Assembly (NCBI RefSeq): GCF_009192765.1
Contig: NZ_VOHQ01000013.1
Location: 85,918 to 149,917 of the forward strand
Direction of reading: 5' to 3'
Source of the DNA: Agriterribacter humi
Lineage (GTDB): Bacteria; Bacteroidota; Bacteroidia; Chitinophagales; Chitinophagaceae
DNA length: 64,000 nt
The translations under genes and the position numbers were made by a program. The notes under the pieces are model-generated. The model searched no databases and was not told where the DNA came from. It was given only the letters and a program-made list of their open reading frames with translations. Below are positions 1 to 8,878 of the stretch, piece after piece (position 1 is the stretch's first letter; every line of letters starts with the position of its first letter).

Positions 1-1
1 C

Positions 2-3000
2 GATTACGCGCTATTGTCATTTGGTTTTTCCAATAACCGGGACGCAGCATCATCCGGTATAAAAAGCAAAGAAATATTTTTAACGCATTACGCAGATCTC
101 AGCAGCAACAGGGGTAAAGCCTTCGATTACTTAGAGAACAACTGGAACAATGATAATGTTTCCGGCTTCGAAAAAAAAGTGAAAGCCGCCAGCGGAATCG
201 CTAACTGGAAGCGGCGTAGTCTTTGCAATTTTGAAGTAGCTGAATATGAAGAGCAGTTTGAAGTGATATTAAAAATTGCCGGCACTTCCTGGTTCAGGAT
301 TGATGAAAAATTTGATACGAAAGACGAAGCATTGATGGCAGCCAGAGCCCTGTTTACAGCTTTACCCGATAAGGAAAATTATCAACCTGAATTTATCAAA
401 TATGATAATGCGTATAAACTAACCCTGCATTACGCGCCAAACCTCTCAGCGGTTTTCCCGTTTCAATATGCTGCAAAAGAAGACGCGATGGCTGTTGCCG
501 GTAACATTACAGGACTGTTTATACCAAAAGATCCGGCGGCCGCAGTATTTGAAAGCGCCTATATATATATTCCACGATTAAATGATTCCGGTGGAAAGCA
601 GGTTCGCAGATCAATAGCGTTTTATTCCTCTGAAGAAGAAGCGCGAAAAGCAGTATTGAAAACAATAACGAAAATTGACGATCGTAAAAAATGGGAATAT
701 GGTGAAGGTGCTGCTCCCCTGGGCGCATTGGTTTATGATGTAAAAAGCACCGGTGCCTTATCCTTTATTAATACAGATGCTTTTAAAATTGACATTAATA
801 ACAGCATCGTCGGAAAACCTGACCGATTTACCTATGACCTGTTAGATAAAGAAAATAACTTCAAATTTCAATCCGTAAATGAATTTAATGATGCTGCTGA
901 AGCACTCGCAGATGTCGCTGTATTATTGGGCTTATTAACCAGTGAGCAGAACTATGAAATTTTCCGGAACACTGCAACCGGTAAGTTTACTATCCGGATA
1001 GCAGATCAGGGAAGCGTAAGGGCTGTTTGTATAATTGAAAGCAATACAGAAGCAGAAGCGGGGCAGATTCAGCTTCTGGTCCTTAATATTGTAAAAAAGA
1101 ATCGTTACTTTATCGCAATAGAGAAACAGCCCCATCGCTGGAAATTCAATTATAGTCTGGGGTATGAGAAAAATAACCTGTATTTATTTTATAGTGTACA
1201 TGATTACACAAATCCGGAAGAGGCGCTTGCCGCCGCCACCTTATTTTATAATGCCTTGTCAACCTTACGCGTTGACGCCGTCAAACATGAGCTTTTTTTA
1301 GTGGCGCATAGGGATGATATACCTGTTAGCTCTGCAAAACTAATTACTGAAGAGGATCCTGGAGATATAACCAGGCTAAAAACTGCTATAGATAAGCTAT
1401 TGCTGGAACAAAGAGAAATACAACGCCTTTCAGAAAGTACTGATCCTGCCGCGTTCTCTGGTAGTGTGCGTATAGATCCTGTTAGTGAACAGGGCTTGTT
1501 TGTGTACCGGCTGGTAGACAAAGACCGGCCTTTTGCTTTTTATAGCAAGCCTTTTGCTGATAAAAATAGTGTTGCACTGGAATTAAAGAACCTGGTTAAA
1601 TTGTTTAAATACGGTGCCGGCTACCTGCAAATTTGTATGGGTGGCGATATCATTAATAAAAGAAAAGATGAGGTCACAAAGATCACCTGGTATCACTACC
1701 AGCTTAAATGTCTGAATCAATTTTATCTGTCAGGTCCTTCGACGGGAAAACCGCTGATTCTTTTTGAAAGCACGGAAGGCTACCAAAACAGTGACGATGC
1801 AGAAAAAGCATTTACCGAAAATTACCTGTTGCTGCTGCACATGGCATCTGATCCGGTCAATTATGGAAAATCCATAAGTCTTACAGAAACTCCTATTCAT
1901 AATGCAGATAGCTTCGGCAATAACGACAGTATTGTTTTTGTACCTGCAGCAACGAAAGATGCGCTGGGCGTTACGGATAATGTGGTGATAGCTGCACTAG
2001 TGAAAATGGCACTTACATATCCCATACGGATGGTGCAGCATAAGTCAGAGCGGTTTTATGAACTTTTTCCCTGTGAACAAAATCCCGGTGAAACCCATAC
2101 GGATAATTGTGTTAAGAAAAATGAGCCATATGTATATTATTTCACATTGTTATCTCCGGAGCAGGGGACTGAAAAATGGCAGAGCTTAAAATTCTATACC
2201 AGTTCCGGAGAAGCAAAGAAGGAATTTGATTTTTTCCTCATGCTTTTGTGGTACCCGGGCAACTATTACGCGGATTGTGATTGGTGTGCTGATGATAAAA
2301 CCATATACCGCGTTTACCTCAGGGAAGTGCTGGCAGAAAGCGCTGAACGCTTTAGTACGGAAGAGCAGGCCTGGGGCAGGGAAGGCGTGCAAAAACTCAT
2401 TTGTACTTCACAAACCGGGAACGCTTTTCATATGTACAGGCGAAAAGAAGACTGCTGTTATTCATTTTATGTGGCCTGCGGCACCGGGTTTATTTATCAT
2501 CCCTGCAAATATGATACACCGCAAAAAAGAGATGAGGCATTATTGAAATTGTACCAGTCAATTAAGGAAACAGTACAAAAAAAAGCATGGCAAACTGAAA
2601 ATAATGACAATGCAGTTGTATTGAGAAATGGCAATGGAGTTGTGTTTGCCGCTGTTCTTATCAATAACGGGGACAATAATTGTATAAGCGACAGGATAGC
2701 AGCTTTAACCGGATGCGTTGACTCAGACAATAATTATAAGGAAGAGGAAGGAAGAATAGTTTTAAGGAACGATCAAAATGAAATAGTTGCCGCCTCAGTT
2801 CAGAAAAATATAACCCTTACAGCATGGAAAGAAATGTTGCAGTTGTTCGTTTGCTATTATCCGGTAAAAAAAACGATGGATGTAAAAACCGGTGGCAATA
2901 ATTACAGCTACTGTATAGAAATAAAATTACCCGGCTTCAATACCTGCAGTGAAGACATGCTGGAAGAAAAGCCCTGCGGCTGCGGCAGTGAAGCCGCAGA

Positions 3001-4570
3001 AGGTGAATCAACCTGTTATATTGCATGGAAAGGTGATTGTTGCTATGCCTCATGCGCGGAAGCGGAGCAAGCTTTACAAACGATTACCAGGTTGTTACTG
3101 AACTACAGCTATTACCAGCCTGTATTTGATTGTGAATGCTATTCCTATGGCATTGCCATTCAGTTCAGCAGGAATACGGTGATAGCCGATGAAAATATTA
3201 CCTGGTACTGGCAGGAAGCAGCTATCCGCAACTGGCACAGCAGTGAAATAGTAGCGGTTAACCCACAATGTTATACCAGCCCCGAGATGGCTTGTGAAGC
3301 AGTAACCCGTGCCGGAGAGCGGATCAACAGCGAAGGGCTGCACCTGGTAGAACATATTTTGCTACGCCCGCGGTGCAACCCGGAAGATTGCCGTTGCGAA
3401 CAATACAATAAGCAGTGTGAAGATGAAACAGGATGTCGTTTTGTATGGCCTGCTCAGGCCGATGATCCGTGCACGGAAGAAAAGGATATCTGTTTTGTTC
3501 CGGGCGCCGACCGGTATTCTTTTATTGCTACCATCGTATTGCCTGCCTGGCCGGAACGTTTCCGCAAAAAAGAGAACAGGGCGTTGCTTGAAAATATTTT
3601 ATACCGCGAAGCTCCTGCACATATATTGCTGCGCATATTGTGGCTGGCGCCACACGATTTTTGTTGCTTCGAAACAAAATATAAGGGCTGGGGCCGCTGG
3701 CTTGCACAAAAGAAAAATTGTGTTGATGATTTCTCTGTATGTGATTTTCTTGCATTCTTATTTGACCGCAACTATGAATGTTTGGATGATTGTATGGTAT
3801 GTCTTCCCTGCGGAGATGATATACAGCATGCCGGACCTTGTTTTGATGAAGCGGATAATACAGAAAGAAAGAATACATATTTGTCTCAGATCAATGATCT
3901 CTATTGCTGGTATGATCAAAACTGTGATCAATACAAATTTGAACCCTGTGAAAAAAGTGAAACCGATAATCCGGATGTTCCGGGTGTCCCCCTATTAAAC
4001 ATAGAAGAGCAGCCGTTGAATGCAATAAAAGAAATAAAAACTTCGCCTGTTAAAAAATCCGCCATCACCAGAAAAGAAAATAAACCAGCAACTGCTTTAT
4101 CAGGGAACAATCCCGAACCAGGCAGGCAGAAACGCCAGGTGGTAAACAGCCGCCTTGCTAAATACAGGAAGGTTGCAGATGATATATTTGAAAAATCGGA
4201 CAATAATACTGTAGCAGCAAAAGTGCAGCGTTTTTTGCTGGATCCTTATCCAACGCAGCAAAGACTAACAAAATTGATAATTGAAGTGCTGCAAAATAAT
4301 AATCCTGAAAAAATGGGGAAAAGGCTCACAAAAAAACAAGTGCGGGAACTGCTGCAAACGAGTATTTGTTATTTTTTAGATAAGATTTTTTTTAATGGTA
4401 AGGATAAGCCTAAGCCCGGCGAATTAAAAAGAATTATTGAAAAGCTGCGAAAAGCAGAAACAGATATGAAGGCTTTATATGATTACTGGGGCTTTGCTGA
4501 GATCATGGCCTTTGAACCCGGCCTGAATGAGACAGAAATACATAATCTTTTTTTGGGAAATGCAAAGTAA
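2..4570 (+). CDS. Large cysteine-rich eCIS structural protein (Afp12/Pvc12-like candidate), 5' end outside window
   Basis: The reading frame is open to the first base, so the N-terminus lies outside the window; the first usable codon seen is a TTG at 14. More than 1518 residues are visible. The body is built of about ten degenerate repeats of roughly 100-150 residues. Each has a beta-rich part, then an aromatic strand ending in a Ser/Tyr-rich edge, then a helix of the type EEALAAATLFYNAL followed by a Tyr-rich turn, reminiscent of YegP/DUF1508-like modules. The C-terminal third is very Cys-rich (CGCG, CCY, CRC and CMVC clusters). It contains a VEHILLRPR motif and an APAHILLRILWL motif that I associate with large eCIS baseplate-side proteins. 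It ends 6 bp before the tape-measure gene, so it is probably in that operon. The family assignment is inference from motif and position; it could instead be a spike- or fibre-associated protein. Confidence 0.6.
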   Translation, partial: DYALLSFGFSNNRDAASSGIKSKEIFLTHYADLSSNRGKAFDYLENNWNNDNVSGFEKKVKAASGIANWKRRSLCNFEVAEYEEQFEVILKIAGTSWFRIDEKFDTKDEALMAARALFTALPDKENYQPEFIKYDNAYKLTLHYAPNLSAVFPFQYAAKEDAMAVAGNITGLFIPKDPAAAVFESAYIYIPRLNDSGGKQVRRSIAFYSSEEEARKAVLKTITKIDDRKKWEYGEGAAPLGALVYDVKSTGALSFINTDAFKIDINNSIVGKPDRFTYDLLDKENNFKFQSVNEFNDAAEALADVAVLLGLLTSEQNYEIFRNTATGKFTIRIADQGSVRAVCIIESNTEAEAGQIQLLVLNIVKKNRYFIAIEKQPHRWKFNYSLGYEKNNLYLFYSVHDYTNPEEALAAATLFYNALSTLRVDAVKHELFLVAHRDDIPVSSAKLITEEDPGDITRLKTAIDKLLLEQREIQRLSESTDPAAFSGSVRIDPVSEQGLFVYRLVDKDRPFAFYSKPFADKNSVALELKNLVKLFKYGAGYLQICMGGDIINKRKDEVTKITWYHYQLKCLNQFYLSGPSTGKPLILFESTEGYQNSDDAEKAFTENYLLLLHMASDPVNYGKSISLTETPIHNADSFGNNDSIVFVPAATKDALGVTDNVVIAALVKMALTYPIRMVQHKSERFYELFPCEQNPGETHTDNCVKKNEPYVYYFTLLSPEQGTEKWQSLKFYTSSGEAKKEFDFFLMLLWYPGNYYADCDWCADDKTIYRVYLREVLAESAERFSTEEQAWGREGVQKLICTSQTGNAFHMYRRKEDCCYSFYVACGTGFIYHPCKYDTPQKRDEALLKLYQSIKETVQKKAWQTENNDNAVVLRNGNGVVFAAVLINNGDNNCISDRIAALTGCVDSDNNYKEEEGRIVLRNDQNEIVAASVQKNITLTAWKEMLQLFVCYYPVKKTMDVKTGGNNYSYCIEIKLPGFNTCSEDMLEEKPCGCGSEAAEGESTCYIAWKGDCCYASCAEAEQALQTITRLLLNYSYYQPVFDCECYSYGIAIQFSRNTVIADENITWYWQEAAIRNWHSSEIVAVNPQCYTSPEMACEAVTRAGERINSEGLHLVEHILLRPRCNPEDCRCEQYNKQCEDETGCRFVWPAQADDPCTEEKDICFVPGADRYSFIATIVLPAWPERFRKKENRALLENILYREAPAHILLRILWLAPHDFCCFETKYKGWGRWLAQKKNCVDDFSVCDFLAFLFDRNYECLDDCMVCLPCGDDIQHAGPCFDEADNTERKNTYLSQINDLYCWYDQNCDQYKFEPCEKSETDNPDVPGVPLLNIEEQPLNAIKEIKTSPVKKSAITRKENKPATALSGNNPEPGRQKRQVVNSRLAKYRKVADDIFEKSDNNTVAAKVQRFLLDPYPTQQRLTKLIIEVLQNNNPEKMGKRLTKKQVRELLQTSICYFLDKIFFNGKDKPKPGELKRIIEKLRKAETDMKALYDYWGFAEIMAFEPGLNETEIHNLFLGNAK

Positions 4571-4576
4571 CCTGTT

Positions 4577-5869
4577 ATGCAACACATCATAAAAAAACAG
4601 GTCATTAGCCTGGCGATCAATAAAAAATCCGGTGCATTTCGCATGCAACAAGCAATGAGTGCGCATTACCGGAATAAGGTATTGCCAGTGCTGGAAAATG
4701 TTTTTAACGAACTGTCGCACGATGATGAAATGATTCATATTGATCATTTGGAAATTAACCTGGGCGAAGTTTCAGAAGATGAGATTAACCGGGATGACTG
4801 GGGTGAAGATATACGTTCAACAATAAAGGAACAATTGTATGCTCAAATAGGCCAAGCCCGGGAAAGAAAGCAGATTGGCCACGAAGCAAAAGCAATTGGT
4901 ATTTGCAGGCAGTGGCTCTTTTATATGCAAAACGGTTATTTGCCCTGGAATACGCTGCAGGTAAATGAAGCATGGTATAACCAGGTGCTGGAAGCGCTTG
5001 CTGCCGACTATAACAGCGTGACCGAATTAAGAGGAATCATCAAACAACAACCGGCTGTTAGCCACAGGATCGTATGGCAGCACAGTGAAAAGTTTCTGAT
5101 TCAACTGGTGACTATTTTGGCTCCCGAAGATCGGCCTGGCCTGGCCAATGTAATAAATGGCTTACAGCAAATGTTTTCCCGATCAGGGGAGCCCGCACCA
5201 ACAGGCACGCAGGAGAGCGCATACAAGGTTAAATTATGGGAGCGGCTGATATTTTTATCTGCCGGTTTAGAAAAAGGACTTACTCCAAAACGATTGGTGG
5301 AAGAAGTTCGGAAAATCAATGACATCACAATAGGTTCCGGTGAACTACGGGTAGAAAGCATTGATGAAGAAGGATTATTTGTACAGTATGCGGGAATAGT
5401 ATTGATACATCCATTTCTTTCCACGTTGTTTAAACGATTGCAATGGGTGAAAGAAGGTAAGTTTGAAGACGATAAATCAAAACAAAAAGCGCTTCACCTT
5501 TTACATTATGCCGCTACGGGCAGAGAGGAAGCGGAAGAATATGAATTGGTTGTTCCCAAAATACTATGCAACTGGCCGCTGGCAATGCCGATAGAAAGGG
5601 ATGTTGAACTAAATAAAAACGAATTAGATGAAACAGACAGAATGCTGATAGCGGTTATTGAACAATGGCCGGTTTTGCAAAATACTTCAGCAGATGGACT
5701 GCGCGAAGGATTTCTGCAACGAAAGGGAAAGTATTTTAAAAGGAATGACAAACGGTATCTGCAGATAGAAAGCGCTTCAATAGATGTGTTGCTAGATCAA
5801 CTGCCCTGGAATATGGGAATTATTAAGCTGCCCTGGATGAAAGATATGTTGTGGGTGGAGTGGAGATGA
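4577..5869 (+). CDS. Contractile injection system tape measure protein
   Basis: 430 residues. The N-terminal block starts with HIIKKQVISLAINKKSG and continues into IDHLEINLGEVSEDEI. The C-terminal block (AGIVLIHPFLSTLFKRLQW, then LLHYAATGREEAEEYELVVPKILCNWPL) is characteristic of the CIS tape-measure family. In a contractile injection system this protein fills or templates the tube lumen and sets its length. At 430 aa it is at the short end as I know the family, which would fit a short particle if length scales. It lies 6 bp after the large structural gene. The downstream gene is separated by 160 bp holding repeats, so the structural operon probably stops here. Confidence 0.85.
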   Translation: MQHIIKKQVISLAINKKSGAFRMQQAMSAHYRNKVLPVLENVFNELSHDDEMIHIDHLEINLGEVSEDEINRDDWGEDIRSTIKEQLYAQIGQARERKQIGHEAKAIGICRQWLFYMQNGYLPWNTLQVNEAWYNQVLEALAADYNSVTELRGIIKQQPAVSHRIVWQHSEKFLIQLVTILAPEDRPGLANVINGLQQMFSRSGEPAPTGTQESAYKVKLWERLIFLSAGLEKGLTPKRLVEEVRKINDITIGSGELRVESIDEEGLFVQYAGIVLIHPFLSTLFKRLQWVKEGKFEDDKSKQKALHLLHYAATGREEAEEYELVVPKILCNWPLAMPIERDVELNKNELDETDRMLIAVIEQWPVLQNTSADGLREGFLQRKGKYFKRNDKRYLQIESASIDVLLDQLPWNMGIIKLPWMKDMLWVEWR

Positions 5870-5870
5870 G

Positions 5871-5950
5871 GGGTAAGAGGTGAATAGTGAGAGGTGAGAG
5901 AGAAAAGTGAGAAGTGAAAAGTGAGTAGTCGGGATGTGAATTGAGTAGTC
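5871..5950. repeat. Heptad-periodic repeat after the tape-measure stop codon
   Basis: Starting immediately after the TGA stop, the sequence can be cut into consecutive 7-mers of the type AGTGAGA, AGTGAAA and AGTGAGT for about 80 bp. The same 7-bp periodicity with related words follows other stop codons near 46704, 51949 and 59856. No coding capacity is evident. Confidence 0.6.
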
Positions 5951-5968
5951 AGTGGTAATATCACCACC

Positions 5969-5992
5969 CCGGTTAGTGTCTCCACTAACCGG
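5969..5992. repeat. Palindromic intergenic hairpin, copy 1
   Basis: Perfect 10-bp arms CCGGTTAGTG and CACTAACCGG around the loop TCTC (GAGA on the other strand). Related copies lie at 8098-8121 and 52961-52984. It sits 38 bp upstream of the first cargo gene and is not followed by a T tract, so a REP-like element is more likely than a terminator. Confidence 0.65.
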
Positions 5993-6030
5993 AAAAAATA
6001 TAATTAAACGCTTCGCTATATACGTTAAAT

Positions 6031-8040
6031 ATGAAAACGGCTGAACCAAAAACAGCAACTGTTGCCAGCAATGCAAAGGCAAATCAGCCTTTCTTCGCAA
6101 AAGAAGGGGATGGACTTTTTTTTAAAGAAGGCAAAAGGGAAGCTGCTTTTTTTAAATCGTCATCTTTGTATAGTGTAAATGGTCAGGGGGTATTGCAGAC
6201 AAAATCTGCTTCGCCGGCCGGCCGGCTTACGATTGGTCAGCCCAACGACAAATACGAACAGGAAGCAGATGCCATGGCGGATAAAGTGATGCAACGGATG
6301 ACAACGCCTGGTGTGCTTACAAAAGAGGACACAACCGTACAGGCAAAACCGCTGACTTCTTCAATAAGCCCTTGGGTTCAGGCAAAATGCGCCCATTGCG
6401 AAGAAGAAGAAAAATTGCAGAAGAAAGAAAAGGATGAGGAAGCATTAAGGAAAGTGCAACGTAAACCTATATTTGAAAGCGATGCAAGGCTACAGGATGA
6501 TGATAATAATATCCATCGGAAGTGCACCGCATGCCGGGAGGAAGAAAAGAAAATGCAACGTAAAGAAACGAATGGCAATGAAACAACAGCGGATAGCGCT
6601 TTAGAAAATTATGTTGGAAGTCTGAACAACGGCGGGGAACCATTACCCGAAAAGATACGCAGTGTTTATGAGCCGCATTTTGGTTATGATTTCAGTAATG
6701 TAAAAGTGCATACGGATACCGTTGCCGCAAAATCAGCCCAATCCATTAATGCATTGGCATATACTTCCGGGAATAATATTGTATTCAATAGCGGGCAATA
6801 TTCACCAGCTACGGATAGCGGTAAAAGATTGTTGGGGCATGAGTTAACGCATGTTGTGCAACAGGGAGGAGGCATATCCCCTAAAATTCAGCGGCTGGGA
6901 GATCTATCAAAAGTTCCGCCAATGGCTTGTGATGTAGCCAATACCAGTTCCGGGGGCACAGTTGCGCTAACTTCTTTATTCCTTACATCTTCAACATCTT
7001 TATCTGCACCACAACGAAATGATATTGCCCTGTTTGCTGCCAGTTGGCAGGCAAGCGGTGGCACGGATACTTTACGTGTTGATGGATATGCAAGTACGCC
7101 TGGGGCTGATGAAATGAACTGGCGGCTGTCGTGCGAGCGGGCGCTATCGGTTTCCAATGAATTACGAAATAATGGTGTACCCGATAATATGATTGAAATA
7201 TTTGCCCGGGGTGAAACAAATGAATTTGGTGCGCAGGCAAATAATCAAAGAGCGGATATTACTATGATAGCGGCGCCACCAGTTCCTGTAATTACCAGCG
7301 AAACGGTAGTAACTTCCCCGGGTTCCCGTGCCAGAACTACCGTTGGCGTTGGGGAAGAAGTGAACCTTACGCATTCTTCCGGGAACGTGGCAACTGCATG
7401 GGCCACAACTGCCGGAACCTTGTCTGCTAATGTTGGCGCCACTGTATTATTCAGTGCTCCGGATACAGCGCAAACGGTTACTGTAACGGCTGATACTGCC
7501 ACTATTGATTTTACAATAATCGCTCCCGATGATGTGCATATGGACAATGTAGGCGGCTCTGTTAAACATCATCTAAACTTACCTGATTCCGGGATCCTCG
7601 CGGATGTTTTCCTGTTGCCTGATAATGTAAATTTCAATAAGGTAACTTATCGTGAATTAGACGTTGTTGGGATAGCTACATCAGGTGCATACTCATGTAA
7701 TACTTTTAAAGGTGGACATTGCTCTCCTGCGGGATTGGGCCCTTGCGGAGATAAAAGCCTTACCACTACAGTGATAGCGGGCAAAGGAACAAAATCAGTT
7801 TTGGGCGATTGCGCTTATTCCGGTCATTGTGGTGGCCTGCCGCCATTTGCTCCGGGGATAATTGGCCTGTTTATTCCTTATGAATATAAAGTAGGCACAG
7901 GAAGCTTCAGAAGGTTCGCCACCGTTTTCCAGGTGCATTCACTTGGCGCCGATGCTTCCACACTAACTACACGCAAAGCCGGAGCGAATGGAAGCACTAC
8001 CGTGACAGCACCGACAGCATTGATTGGCGTATGTCCTTAG
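6031..8040 (+). CDS. eCIS-associated DUF4157 protein with OmpA-like domain; candidate cargo
   Basis: 669 residues. Residues 1-45 carry the locus-specific signature with Phe-Phe pairs at 21, 30 and 40. Then come TIGQPNDKYEQEADAMADKV and two CxxC plus acidic clusters (CAHCEEEE, CTACREEE) separated by repeated VQ(A/R)K words, likely a flexible linker. The DUF4157/eCIS core domain covers about 203-285 with the HExxH motif at 270-274 (HELTH). Residues about 313-412 read as an OmpA-like peptidoglycan-binding fold (VDGYASTPGADEMNWRLSCERA, broken by NNQRADITM). An Ig-like stretch follows, and the last 170 residues are not recognised. There is no Sec signal peptide, in keeping with loading into a particle rather than secretion. 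The OmpA-like part could direct cargo to cell wall or surface. Cargo role is inference. Confidence 0.75.
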   Translation: MKTAEPKTATVASNAKANQPFFAKEGDGLFFKEGKREAAFFKSSSLYSVNGQGVLQTKSASPAGRLTIGQPNDKYEQEADAMADKVMQRMTTPGVLTKEDTTVQAKPLTSSISPWVQAKCAHCEEEEKLQKKEKDEEALRKVQRKPIFESDARLQDDDNNIHRKCTACREEEKKMQRKETNGNETTADSALENYVGSLNNGGEPLPEKIRSVYEPHFGYDFSNVKVHTDTVAAKSAQSINALAYTSGNNIVFNSGQYSPATDSGKRLLGHELTHVVQQGGGISPKIQRLGDLSKVPPMACDVANTSSGGTVALTSLFLTSSTSLSAPQRNDIALFAASWQASGGTDTLRVDGYASTPGADEMNWRLSCERALSVSNELRNNGVPDNMIEIFARGETNEFGAQANNQRADITMIAAPPVPVITSETVVTSPGSRARTTVGVGEEVNLTHSSGNVATAWATTAGTLSANVGATVLFSAPDTAQTVTVTADTATIDFTIIAPDDVHMDNVGGSVKHHLNLPDSGILADVFLLPDNVNFNKVTYRELDVVGIATSGAYSCNTFKGGHCSPAGLGPCGDKSLTTTVIAGKGTKSVLGDCAYSGHCGGLPPFAPGIIGLFIPYEYKVGTGSFRRFATVFQVHSLGADASTLTTRKAGANGSTTVTAPTALIGVCP

Positions 8041-8097
8041 TTTTAGACGAATTGAAGTTAGGTATTGGTTAATTAAAACAGAATAGCATAACGCCGC

Positions 8098-8121
8098 CCG
8101 GTTAGTGTCTCCGCTAACCAG
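8098..8121. repeat. Palindromic intergenic hairpin, copy 2
   Basis: Left arm CCGGTTAGTG and loop TCTC are identical to the copy at 5969. The right arm CGCTAACCAG has two changes, one leaving a G.T pair. Like copy 1 it precedes a gene with the Phe-Phe signature, by about 60 bp. Confidence 0.5.
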
Positions 8122-8181
8122 CGAATAGGAATACACCTGGTAAATAAGATTAAACGCTACGTTACTGAAGTGAGCGCAAAT

Positions 8182-8865
8182 ATGAAAACGACTGAACCAA
8201 AAACGGCAACGGTTGCCAGTGCTGCAAAGGCAAATCAGCCTTTCTTCTTAAAAGAAGGGGAGGGGAGTTTTTTTAGCGAAAGCAATGGCGCATCCGCTTT
8301 CTTTAAACCTTCAAAATGTGTTGCCTGTAAGCCGGAAGAAAACAGTATCCAGCGCCAGGAAAAACCTGATGAACCAGTAACAAAAGATGTTTCACCAGGC
8401 ACTACGCCATCGCCGCCTACACCAGTTCGTACCCCCCGCGCAGCCAGGTGCATTACAAATCCTGCATTTCCGGATTTCGGATGTTTTGCAGGCCAATTAA
8501 AATTAGATGTTGATGAAAATCTGCAAAACAACGCTTACCGGTTTTACCAGGCAGCGAATTTACATCCTGGCGATAATGAACTCATGTGGAATACTTTTCT
8601 GAGATACGGAATAGGCCGTAATCTTTTGCAAACAAGTTTCGGTTTTATGGGTGCAAATAAAAAATGGGGAAATATTCTTTCTTACGGTGCTGGAATAGGT
8701 ATGAAGTCGTACCAGTTTCTTAAGGATGGTGAACTAAAACTGGATATACAAATACCTGTAGGAAAAGGAGTAAACCTCGATATAAAATTTGATTATAATA
8801 CCAATCCCGATAAGCCGGCAGATGAGAAAGTAAATACATCCATTGGTATATCGGGTCGCTTTTAA
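8182..8865 (+). CDS. Small candidate eCIS cargo with Phe-Phe N-terminal signature
   Basis: 227 residues from the ATG at 8182. An in-frame GTG four codons earlier is less likely, because starting at 8182 aligns the first 43 residues with those of the 6031 gene almost position for position (Phe-Phe at 21, 30 and 40). It has one CxxC (CVAC) but no DUF4157 domain. After a Pro/Thr-rich linker (about 75-95) a domain of some 140 residues follows, ending in alternating hydrophobic strands (DGELKLDIQIPVGKGVNLDI, final SGRF). I do not recognise it. The presence of the signal without DUF4157 suggests a separate cargo domain. It ends 13 bp before the next gene and is probably cotranscribed with it. Confidence 0.65.
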   Translation: MKTTEPKTATVASAAKANQPFFLKEGEGSFFSESNGASAFFKPSKCVACKPEENSIQRQEKPDEPVTKDVSPGTTPSPPTPVRTPRAARCITNPAFPDFGCFAGQLKLDVDENLQNNAYRFYQAANLHPGDNELMWNTFLRYGIGRNLLQTSFGFMGANKKWGNILSYGAGIGMKSYQFLKDGELKLDIQIPVGKGVNLDIKFDYNTNPDKPADEKVNTSIGISGRF

Positions 8866-8878
8866 TGAATGTTGTAGC

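Noticed and set aside
3417..3998. 193-codon frame overlapping the large eCIS protein
   Set aside because: It lies in another frame of a clearly coding gene with consistent codon use, and its composition is Lys/Ile/Met-rich without motifs.
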